Positions 39,969 to 46,758 of a DNA stretch of 46,758 nucleotides are shown here, in pieces. Source of the stretch: Halarsenatibacter sp964630835. Lineage in GTDB: Bacteria > Bacillota > Halanaerobiia > Halanaerobiales > Halarsenatibacteraceae. The stretch covers positions 1 to 46,758 of the forward strand of contig CAZVZM010000011.1 of NCBI GenBank assembly GCA_964630835.1, given 5' to 3'. The stretch's first letter is position 1; every line of letters begins with the position of its first letter. The notes beneath the pieces are model-generated. The model was given only the letters and a program-made list of their open reading frames with translations. It had not been told where the DNA came from and made no database searches. A program made the translations under genes and the position numbers.

Positions 39969-41291
39969 ATGGAAAAGTTTGATCCAGTATCGTTCTTTAA
40001 TTCTTTTCCTCTATTTGGCAGCGAAGATGGCTTTAAACCCGGGCTGGGTCGAGTTAAGTTTCTGCTGGAAGAACTAAATTATAGCGAAAATAATCTAAAT
40101 TTCATTCACGTAGCTGGAAGCAATGGTAAGGGTTCGACTATTGCCATGCTGGAGAGCATTTACATGAAGGCTGGATTTTCGGTTGGCCGCTATATATCCC
40201 CGCATTTAGAGGAGTTTGAGGAAAGGATAACTTTAAATGGCCGGAACATTTCACGCAAAGAACTAAAAGAACTGGCTCTTAAAATCAGGGGGATACTGGC
40301 CGACGGGAATAATGCACAAAAAAAAATAGAACCCACTTTTTTTGAAGTGGTCACCGCTGCTGCTCTGTTCTATTTCTCAAAAAAGGAGCCCGATATTGTG
40401 CTCCTGGAAACAGGGCTGGGAGGAAGGTATGACGCCACAAATGTGATAAAGCATCCCCGGGCCTGTGTAATCACCAGCATAGATCTGGAACATACAGATT
40501 ATCTGGGCGATACTCTGGCAGAAATAGCTGCGGAAAAGGCGGGAATAATAAAGCCTGGATCAACTGCAATTTGTGGAGAGAAAAAAAAAGAGCCCTGTGA
40601 AAAAATTGCCGAAATATCGAGTGAAGCTGGTGTTCCCCTGTTTTTTAGTGGAGAATATTTTGAGGTGAAAGACTGGGAGGAAAAAAAATCCGGGCAGATA
40701 TTTACTCTGCAGCGACGGGAAAATAAATATAAAATAAAACTCAACCTGCTTGGTGAGCATCAGTTAAAGAACGCTGCCACTGCCTGTACCACTGTTGATG
40801 TTCTCGATAATTCATTTTCCGTTTCTCCCCGGGATATCAGAGAAGGACTGGCTGAGGTAGTCTGGCCGGGACGCCTGGAGATTGTGAGAGAAAAACCTCC
40901 ATTTTTAGTAGATGGAAGTCATACTCCAGCAGGCATGAAATATCTGCGTGAATATTTGAACAGAGAATTTAGAGATATAGAGGTATTTTACATCGTTCTG
41001 GCGGTGCTTCAGGGAAAAAAGTTAAAGGAAATGCTGGATGAACTCGAAAATATTCACGGTGAGGTGAAGATAATTTTTTCCCATAATTCCTCTCCCAGAG
41101 CCCTTATCCCTTCACAGGTGGATAAAGATATAAAGAGCGAAGTTGATGAATTTAGTCGGGATAATCTAAAAAGAACCGTCGATCGCCTGGTAAAAAGTCA
41201 GAGAGATAGGGAATTGATATGTATTACCGGGTCGCTTTACAGCGTGATTGATATTAAAAAAGCCCTAAAAAATAACGATCTTTCGGTATAA
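39969..41291 (+). CDS. folC: Folylpolyglutamate synthase / dihydrofolate synthase
   Basis: A 440-residue Mur-ligase-fold enzyme adding glutamate to (dihydro)folates with ATP. The P-loop is HVAGSNGKGST. RYISPHLEEFEERI, LLETGLGGRYDATN, SIDLEHTDYLGDTLAEIAAEKAGIIK (read in two parts) and VDGSHTPAG complete the family pattern. The ATG at 39969 fits AAGGATGAG as its ribosome binding site; an ATG at 39960 is an alternative. It lies 41 nt after the VOC gene and 15 nt before the SPOR gene, a FolC-SPOR arrangement common in bacteria. Confidence 0.94.
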   Translation: MEKFDPVSFFNSFPLFGSEDGFKPGLGRVKFLLEELNYSENNLNFIHVAGSNGKGSTIAMLESIYMKAGFSVGRYISPHLEEFEERITLNGRNISRKELKELALKIRGILADGNNAQKKIEPTFFEVVTAAALFYFSKKEPDIVLLETGLGGRYDATNVIKHPRACVITSIDLEHTDYLGDTLAEIAAEKAGIIKPGSTAICGEKKKEPCEKIAEISSEAGVPLFFSGEYFEVKDWEEKKSGQIFTLQRRENKYKIKLNLLGEHQLKNAATACTTVDVLDNSFSVSPRDIREGLAEVVWPGRLEIVREKPPFLVDGSHTPAGMKYLREYLNREFRDIEVFYIVLAVLQGKKLKEMLDELENIHGEVKIIFSHNSSPRALIPSQVDKDIKSEVDEFSRDNLKRTVDRLVKSQRDRELICITGSLYSVIDIKKALKNNDLSV

Positions 41292-41306
41292 CTGGAGGGG
41301 ATCTTT

Positions 41307-41834
41307 ATGAGAAAACTCCCCATACACAATCAGAGAGGTTCTTTAACATTTATCGTAATTGTAATTATCCTTTCTCTTACAGCCGTTTATGCGGGTTTTA
41401 GGCTGGGCAATGCGTTTTTTGCCTCTCGTATGGAGGAGGAAGTGCAGGAAACTGCTCCTTCAGAAGATGAGCCAGCAGAGGAAGTTTCAGTGGAGGAGAC
41501 AGCTGAAGTTTTGGAGGATGAAGAAATTGAGGAGGAACCCGAGCAGGATATTGAAGAAGCAGTCCCGGATGAAGAGGAGATGGCTGAAGAACAGGATGAC
41601 ATTCCCGAAGTCGATAGAGATGCCGATTACCTGATACAGGTGGGAGCTTTTGGATACGAAGAAAATGCCGAGGAGAGAGCAGCTCAGCTGGTAAATGAAG
41701 GGTTTCCTGCTTTTGTATCGGGCAGTGAACCTTATAGAGTGAAAGTTTCGGGTGGTGATACAAGAGAGGAAGCGGAGCAAAAAGCGGAAATACTGCAGGA
41801 TGAAGGTTATGAAGTTTTCGTGACAGCTCAGTAG
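41307..41834 (+). CDS. SPOR-domain membrane protein with an acidic linker
   Basis: A 175-residue single-pass protein: a short cytoplasmic N-terminus, a transmembrane segment (about 12-32), a Glu-rich linker of about 65 residues, and a C-terminal SPOR domain (about 107-175, DYLIQVGAFGYEENAEERA to GYEVFVTAQ). SPOR domains bind denuded glycan strands and recruit proteins to the division septum. It follows folC by 15 nt with GGAGGGGA as ribosome binding site. The FtsA-like protein in the same operon may be connected with it. Confidence 0.9.
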   Translation: MRKLPIHNQRGSLTFIVIVIILSLTAVYAGFRLGNAFFASRMEEEVQETAPSEDEPAEEVSVEETAEVLEDEEIEEEPEQDIEEAVPDEEEMAEEQDDIPEVDRDADYLIQVGAFGYEENAEERAAQLVNEGFPAFVSGSEPYRVKVSGGDTREEAEQKAEILQDEGYEVFVTAQ

Positions 41835-41887
41835 CTGTAAATTTAAATTTACCAGGAACTAGAGCAGAAAATTGAGGGGTGAAAGAT

Positions 41888-43216
41888 ATGGCAGGAATTT
41901 TAAGCATGAAGGGTGTGCATCCGCCTGAAAAAAAGCGGTTTAGCTCCAGCAAGGAAATAGAGGATTTCCCCACACCTTCAGAAGTTTTTATTCCCCTTCA
42001 GCAGCATATTGGTGCTCCTCTGGATCCGATTGTTGAAAAGGGGGATGAGGTAAAAAGAGGGGAGAAGCTGGCCGACAGTGAAGCCTTTGTGTCAGCTCCA
42101 GTACATGCTTCAATCGGAGGTACGGTAAAGGGAATAGAAAAAATTTTGGTTCCCGGTGGTGGAAAGAAAGATGCAGTCAGGATATCTGCAGGAGATGATC
42201 AGGAATTAAAACGGCTTGATCAATGGTCAGAAGATAAAAAGAAAATTACTGCACAGGAGATAAGGGATCTGGTCAGGGAAGCCGGTATATCAGGGATGGG
42301 GGGCGCTATGTTTCCCACCCATGTCAAACTCTCTGTCCCTGAGGATAAAGAAATTGATCACTTTATTTTAAATGGAGCGGAATGTGAGCCATACCTGACT
42401 ATTGATCATCGCATCATGGTGGAAAAAAGTCATCAGGTTCTTCGCGGCTTTAAACTTCTCATGAAGGCCGTAGATGTAGAAAACGGTACGATAGCCATCG
42501 AAGAGAATAAGCCGGATGCCATAAGTAAGATGAAAGAAACCGTGTCTGGTGAGAAGAACATAGAGGTAGAAGTGCTCCCCGCCCAATATCCTCAGGGGGG
42601 AGAAACAGTTTTAATAAAAACTCTTCTGGATCGCGAAGTGCCTGTAGGAGGCCTCCCTCTTGATGTGGGGGTTATTGTGAATAATGTAGCAACAGCGGCG
42701 GCAGTTCATTCAGCTGTTGATGAGGGTAGACCGATGATTGATAGGCCTCTTACTGTTACCGGGCATGCAGCTGCAGAACCCGCTAATTATATTGTGCCTC
42801 TGGGCACGCTTTTTAGTGAAGTTATAGAGGAAGCCGGGGGCACTTCCGGAGAGCTGGGAAAGATTGTGGCTGGAGGTCCAATGCTGGGCAGAGCGCAGCC
42901 TTCTGCTGAAGTGCCGGTGGTAAAAGGGACAAGCGGAATTTTGCTTCTAAAAAAAGATGAAGTGGAAAAATATGACCCTGATCCCTGTATCAAATGTGCA
43001 AAATGTGTGGATGTCTGTCCCTGTGACCTGATGCCCACCGATCTGGAAAAATTTGCCCGCAAAGAAAAACTCGAAAAGCTGGAAGAATATAAGGTGATTA
43101 ACTGTATTGAATGCGGTTCCTGTTCATATATCTGCCCATCACAGCGGCCGCTGGTGCATTATATCAGACTCGGGAAAACAAAACTCAATGAGCAGCAAAA
43201 TTCGGAGTCAGAATAA
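41888..43216 (+). CDS. rnfC: Rnf complex subunit RnfC
   Basis: The peripheral NADH-facing subunit of the Rnf ion pump, about 442 residues. It has an N-terminal biotin-carrier-like part (SAPVHASIGGTVKGIE), the GMGGAMFPTHVKLS segment of the nucleotide-binding domain, then two 4Fe-4S motifs, CIKCAKCVDVCPCDL and CIECGSCSYICPSQRP. It couples electron flow between ferredoxin and NAD+ to Na+ or H+ translocation. The ATG at 41888 with GAGGGGTG upstream is chosen over a GTG at 41879. It is the first of six genes in the order C-D-G-E-A-B, as in clostridia and acetogens. Confidence 0.96.
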   Translation: MAGILSMKGVHPPEKKRFSSSKEIEDFPTPSEVFIPLQQHIGAPLDPIVEKGDEVKRGEKLADSEAFVSAPVHASIGGTVKGIEKILVPGGGKKDAVRISAGDDQELKRLDQWSEDKKKITAQEIRDLVREAGISGMGGAMFPTHVKLSVPEDKEIDHFILNGAECEPYLTIDHRIMVEKSHQVLRGFKLLMKAVDVENGTIAIEENKPDAISKMKETVSGEKNIEVEVLPAQYPQGGETVLIKTLLDREVPVGGLPLDVGVIVNNVATAAAVHSAVDEGRPMIDRPLTVTGHAAAEPANYIVPLGTLFSEVIEEAGGTSGELGKIVAGGPMLGRAQPSAEVPVVKGTSGILLLKKDEVEKYDPDPCIKCAKCVDVCPCDLMPTDLEKFARKEKLEKLEEYKVINCIECGSCSYICPSQRPLVHYIRLGKTKLNEQQNSESE

Positions 43217-43230
43217 GGAGGATATGGTAT

Positions 43231-44139
43231 ATGCAGTCGGAAGAACTTGTAATTTCTTCGTCCCCGCATGTTAGAGAGGATAGTTCGGTTACAAAGATAA
43301 TGTGGGCAGTTGTCCTGGCTCTGCTTCCTGCAGCAGCCGGATCTGTATACTTTTTTGGCCTGCGAGCTCTGGCGATAATAGGAGTGAGCATAGTTTTTTG
43401 CTGTGCCAGTGAATATGTATTTCTTCGATTGAGAGGTAAGGAAATAGCCCTTGCTGATGGAAGTGCGGTGCTGACCGGTTTGTTGCTTGCCTTAACTCTC
43501 CCTCCTTCTCTGCCACTCTGGGCGGTGGCTATAGGTGCGGTCGTAGGTATAACACTGGGCAAGCAGGTTTTTGGTGGTCTGGGCAGCAATCCTTTCAATC
43601 CGGCTTTAGTGGGGAGGGCATTTTTGACCGCCTCCTATCCGGTCATGATGACTACCTGGACAATAGACGGTGAGACCACTGCCACTCCACTGGCTCTTTA
43701 CGGAGACGGAGTGGTGACGGATTACTGGGATCTCTTTATGGGTAACGTGGCAGGTTCGCTGGGTGAGACCTCAGCTTTTTTGCTGCTTTTGGGAGCGGCT
43801 TTTCTGATTTACAGAGGCATTTTAAACTGGCGAATTCCTGTCGGCATGATTGGAGTCGTTGTTATATTCACATTTATACTGGGACATGATCCCATTTTTC
43901 ATTTCCTTGCAGGCAGCCTTATACTGGGGGCTTTTTACATGGCCACTGACATGGTGACCTCTCCAGTAACTCCCCTGGGGCGATGGATTTTTGGCATCGG
44001 TGCGGGCCTGCTTGTCGTTTTAATTCGAGTCTGGGGCGGTTATGAAGAGGGAGTTATGTATGCGATTCTTCTTATGAATATGACAGTCCCTCTGCTTAAC
44101 CGTTATACAAGACCACGAAGTCTGGGCGAGGTGAAATAA
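43231..44139 (+). CDS. rnfD: Rnf complex subunit RnfD
   Basis: A 302-residue membrane subunit with about eight to ten helices. GGLGSNPFNPALVGRAFL is the conserved block. DGETTATPLALYG carries the Thr expected to hold covalent FMN, and TDMVTSPVTPLGR lies near the C-terminus. It belongs to the NqrB/RnfD family, which takes part in electron transfer and ion movement. It starts 14 nt after rnfC and overlaps rnfG by one base (TAATG). Confidence 0.96.
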   Translation: MQSEELVISSSPHVREDSSVTKIMWAVVLALLPAAAGSVYFFGLRALAIIGVSIVFCCASEYVFLRLRGKEIALADGSAVLTGLLLALTLPPSLPLWAVAIGAVVGITLGKQVFGGLGSNPFNPALVGRAFLTASYPVMMTTWTIDGETTATPLALYGDGVVTDYWDLFMGNVAGSLGETSAFLLLLGAAFLIYRGILNWRIPVGMIGVVVIFTFILGHDPIFHFLAGSLILGAFYMATDMVTSPVTPLGRWIFGIGAGLLVVLIRVWGGYEEGVMYAILLMNMTVPLLNRYTRPRSLGEVK

Positions 44140-44708
44140 TGGCTGAGGAAGAAAGAGCTTCTGTTTTTAAACTTATTTTGACTCTTACGGTGATAGGTGC
44201 TGTTGGAGCGCTCTTTCTGGCCTTTGTTTTTTCCTGGACAAACCCCTATATTCTCGAACATGAAGCCCGGGCCAGAGAAGAGGCTATTATGACAGCTCTG
44301 CCGGATGCGGTAACTTACGAGGAAGAAGTTATAGATGATCAAACTTTTTATGTAGGTTACGATGAAGCGGATCATAAGGTTGGAGTGGCTCTGACCGTTG
44401 AAATGGGCGGTTACCAGGGAATGATAGAGGTGATGGTCGGAGTAGATCCGGCTCAGGAAAAAATAATTTATATTTCAGTGCTAAATCATGAAGAAACTCC
44501 CGGACTGGGAGCCAGAATTACTGAGGAACGTTTTAAAGAAAATTTTGAGAACAAGCCTATCGATGATTATGAACTTGTTGATCATCCCCCTGAGGAGCCA
44601 TATGAAGTGGAAAACATAGCCGGGGCAACCATTTCGGCAGAAACAGTCAAAGAAATAGTTATGGAAGCCGGAGTTATTGCCCTTGAGCACTATGGAGGTG
44701 GCAGCTGA
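44139..44708 (+). CDS. rnfG: Rnf complex subunit RnfG
   Basis: A 189-residue subunit with one N-terminal transmembrane helix (about 10-33) and an extracytoplasmic FMN-binding domain. The flavinylation site is GATIS in NIAGATISAETV; the usual Ser/Thr before GAT is Ala here, while the acceptor Thr is kept. NHEETPGLGARI is the conserved family block. One-base overlaps on both sides (TAATG and TGATG) indicate tight translational coupling. Confidence 0.95.
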   Translation: MAEEERASVFKLILTLTVIGAVGALFLAFVFSWTNPYILEHEARAREEAIMTALPDAVTYEEEVIDDQTFYVGYDEADHKVGVALTVEMGGYQGMIEVMVGVDPAQEKIIYISVLNHEETPGLGARITEERFKENFENKPIDDYELVDHPPEEPYEVENIAGATISAETVKEIVMEAGVIALEHYGGGS

Positions 44709-45316
44709 TGAAGGATTTGCTGGCAATATTCCGAAACGGTCTCTGGGCGGAAAATCCGATATTCAAGCTTATTATTGGCCTCTGTCCCGTTCTGGCTGTG
44801 ACCAATACAGTGGAAAATGGGCTGGCTATGGGATTGGCCACAAGTTTTGTCCTTATCTCTTCTGAGATAGTGATTTCTATCATTAAAAATTTCATTCCAA
44901 ACGATGTGCGCATTCCCAGCTTCATTCTGGTTATAGTGACATTTGTGACTTTTACCGATTACTTCGTGGCTGCCTTCTTCCCCGCTATTTCAGATCAGCT
45001 TGCCCTCTTTATTCCGCTGATTGTGGTCAACTGTCTTATTCTAGGAAGGCAGGAAGCCTTTGCTTCCAAAAACCCCACTCATCGAGCAATCTTTGATGCT
45101 GTAGGTATGGGAGTGGGCTTTACCTGGATGCTGGTCGCTCTGAGTACAATTAGAGAGGTTTTGGGGATGGGAACATTCTTTGGTATAGATTTGTTTGGAG
45201 CTGAGTATCCGGAGATGATAGTGATGATACTGCCCAGCGGTGCATTTTTGACTCTGGGTGTTATGGTCGGCGTCATAAATATCATCGATAGAAAGGTGGG
45301 GTCCGGCGATGATTGA
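44708..45316 (+). CDS. rnfE: Rnf complex subunit RnfE
   Basis: A 202-residue membrane protein with about six helices, of the NqrD/RnfE family. It starts LLAIFRNGLWAENPIFKLI. GLCPVLAVTNTVENGLAMG and IPLIVVNCLILGRQEAFA hold the conserved Cys residues that bind a membrane-embedded Fe-S centre together with RnfA. It overlaps rnfA by 8 nt. Confidence 0.96.
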   Translation: MKDLLAIFRNGLWAENPIFKLIIGLCPVLAVTNTVENGLAMGLATSFVLISSEIVISIIKNFIPNDVRIPSFILVIVTFVTFTDYFVAAFFPAISDQLALFIPLIVVNCLILGRQEAFASKNPTHRAIFDAVGMGVGFTWMLVALSTIREVLGMGTFFGIDLFGAEYPEMIVMILPSGAFLTLGVMVGVINIIDRKVGSGDD

Positions 45317-45899
45317 TTTTGAATTTCTTGTTTTACTGTTTATTGCCACTGTTTTTGTCAATAATTTTGTTCTCATAAGATTTTTGGGTATCTGTCCTTT
45401 TCTGGGTGTTTCAAGATATGTGGATACGGCTTTCAGTATGGGACTTGCAGCTACCTTTGTAATGACCATGACTTCTTTTATTGCCTATTTTATTAATACC
45501 TACATACTGGAAGCTTTAGATCTGGTTTTCCTGAGATATATGGCTTTTATTATCGTTATTGCCTCACTTGTGCAGCTGGTGGAGATTTTTATTCGATATG
45601 CCAGCCCGGTTCTATACAAGGCTCTGGGAATTTATCTTCCTCTTATCACAACAAACTGCGCCATCATGGGCATGGCTCTCATGATACCTCTTGAAGGCTA
45701 CAACTTCATAGAGAGCGTAGTATTTGGTTTTGGAGCTGGTGTGGGTTTTACCCTCGCCATAGTTTTAATAGCCGGTCTGCGTGAACAGCTGGAGTTTGAA
45801 GATGTTCCCAGAAGTCTTGAGGGAGTACCTATAACGCTGATACTGGCCGGAATAATGGCTCTTGCATTTATGGGATTTGCCGGAATGATTACAGTTTAA
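45309..45899 (+). CDS. rnfA: Rnf complex subunit RnfA
   Basis: A 196-residue membrane protein with six helices, of the NqrE/RnfA family, paired with RnfE. NNFVLIRFLGICPFLGVS and YLPLITTNCAIMGMAL carry the conserved Cys residues of the intramembrane Fe-S centre. Its ATG lies inside the end of rnfE; rnfB starts 20 nt after its stop. Confidence 0.96.
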   Translation: MIDFEFLVLLFIATVFVNNFVLIRFLGICPFLGVSRYVDTAFSMGLAATFVMTMTSFIAYFINTYILEALDLVFLRYMAFIIVIASLVQLVEIFIRYASPVLYKALGIYLPLITTNCAIMGMALMIPLEGYNFIESVVFGFGAGVGFTLAIVLIAGLREQLEFEDVPRSLEGVPITLILAGIMALAFMGFAGMITV

Positions 45900-45919
45900 A
45901 ATCTGGGAGGTTATAGAGC

Positions 45920-46758
45920 ATGGAATCTCTTTTTATATATGCAGTTATAAGCATGGGAGCGATAGCTGCAGTACTGGCTGCAGGCCTTGGCATTGCTTCC
46001 AGGACCCTTGAAGTTGAAACAGATCCCCGGGTTGATGAAGTAAATGAGTGCCTCCCTGGAGCAAACTGCGGTGCCTGTGGATATGCGGGCTGTGATGCCT
46101 TCGCAGAAGCGGTAGTTGAGGAAGAAGCTCCAGTCGATGGCTGCCCGGTGGGAGGTAGTGATGTAGCCGAAGAAATTGCTGATATTTTGGGCAAGGAGGC
46201 GGGTTCTTCAGAAGAGCTTGTAGCTCAGCTTCTATGTCAGGGCGGAGAGGAAGAGACCACCAGCGGCGCCACATATGAGGGGATAAACAGCTGTGTTGCA
46301 GCTGGAGAAATCGACTTAATTGCCAAAGACTGCTCATATGGCTGCCTCGGATTTGGTGACTGTGTGGAGGTGTGCCAGTTTGATGCTCTAAAAATGGGCG
46401 AGAATGGTCTTCCCGTTGTTGATGAAGAAGCCTGTACCGCCTGTAATAATTGTGTGAAAGAGTGCCCTCAGGATCTGTTTGTTTTAGCTCCTGGAGGCGG
46501 CGAAAATCATATACGATGTCGCTCTCACGACCCGGGAGGCACGGTTAACAGAATATGTGATGTGGGATGTATTGCCTGTCAGCAGTGTGTGAAGGTATGT
46601 CCGATCTCAGCTATTGAAATGGAGGATAATCTGGCAGTACTGGACTACGAAGAGTGTATAAATTGCGGTCTATGTGCAGAAAAATGCCCCAAAGACACGA
46701 TAGAATTTCACGGAGAAAGGGTTACTGAGATATATATAACCGAAGAATGCATTGGCTG
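45920..46758 (+). CDS. rnfB: Rnf complex subunit RnfB, cut by the window end
   Basis: The open frame runs off the end of the window, so only the first 279 or so residues are visible. An N-terminal membrane helix (about 4-26) leads to the Rnf/Fdx domain with CLPGANCGACGYAGC and a later Cys in DGCP. Ferredoxin-type clusters follow: CSYGCLGFGDCVEVC, CTACNNCVKEC, CIACQQCVKVC and CINCGLCAEKC, and another starting at CIGC when the sequence ends. RnfB is the entry point for electrons from reduced ferredoxin. GGGAGG lies 9 nt before the ATG. Confidence 0.95.
   Translation, partial: MESLFIYAVISMGAIAAVLAAGLGIASRTLEVETDPRVDEVNECLPGANCGACGYAGCDAFAEAVVEEEAPVDGCPVGGSDVAEEIADILGKEAGSSEELVAQLLCQGGEEETTSGATYEGINSCVAAGEIDLIAKDCSYGCLGFGDCVEVCQFDALKMGENGLPVVDEEACTACNNCVKECPQDLFVLAPGGGENHIRCRSHDPGGTVNRICDVGCIACQQCVKVCPISAIEMEDNLAVLDYEECINCGLCAEKCPKDTIEFHGERVTEIYITEECIG

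Noticed and set aside
1..46758. tRNA, rRNA, CRISPR arrays, transposases or phage genes
   Set aside because: Reading both strands I saw no cloverleaf candidates with conserved T-loop sequence, no regularly spaced direct repeats, and no integrase or transposase motifs.

Overview
This 46.8 kb window is a chromosomal segment of an anaerobic, probably halophilic or salt-adapted diderm Firmicute, most likely of the order Halanaerobiales. That placement is inference. It rests on Firmicute-style gene order and ribosome binding sites, an exonuclease-deficient-looking PolA, a Skp/OmpH-like periplasmic chaperone that implies an outer membrane, a six-gene Rnf complex, a tungsten-type aldehyde ferredoxin oxidoreductase, and many strongly acidic proteins. 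I saw no rRNA, tRNA, CRISPR array, transposase or prophage gene.

Layout. 1-3.3 kb holds a methyltetrahydrofolate:corrinoid methyltransferase and, convergent to it, a cytoplasmic GH13 alpha-glucan hydrolase. 3.3-5.5 kb holds a repeat-rich intergenic region and a membrane-anchored InlB-type repeat protein interrupted by a 100-N assembly gap. 5.5-10 kb is an ArsR regulator followed by polA-mutM-coaE. 10-13.8 kb is a reduced peptide transporter locus: a C-terminally short substrate-binding protein, oppD and oppF, with no permease genes. hflX is convergent to oppF and ends inside their shared terminator. 15.3-20.3 kb has a CsoR-type regulator, a LysM/M23 endopeptidase, a PhoP/PhoR-like two-component pair, the Skp-like protein and a small Cys-rich DUF6485-like protein. 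20.4-22.6 kb on the minus strand has an aldehyde dehydrogenase tightly coupled to an isoprenylcysteine-methyltransferase-like membrane protein.

23-31.8 kb is the most interesting block. A structured leader resembling the Moco/Tuco riboswitch, with visible mutually exclusive terminator and antiterminator stems, precedes a long operon: a MobB-like protein without a P-loop, MoeA, a MoeA-PBP fusion, MoaA, a MoaC-MOSC fusion and MogA/MoaB. After a 311 bp gap come aldehyde ferredoxin oxidoreductase and a MoaD-like protein. This reads as a pyranopterin (probably tungsten) cofactor pathway feeding one ferredoxin-linked oxidoreductase. A GH65 disaccharide phosphorylase and a DMT permease follow almost without spacing.

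35-46.8 kb has transketolase, a large FtsA/PilM-like actin-fold protein with a long repeated C-terminal extension, a VOC protein, FolC, a SPOR-domain membrane protein and the rnfCDGEAB operon, cut off inside rnfB. Rnf exchanges electrons between ferredoxin and NAD, so it could use the reduced ferredoxin made by the AOR.

A degenerate intergenic repeat family (about 10 full or partial copies, both orientations) runs through the non-coding DNA. Four copies keep a sigma-70-like -35/-10 pair at an identical 18-nt spacing.
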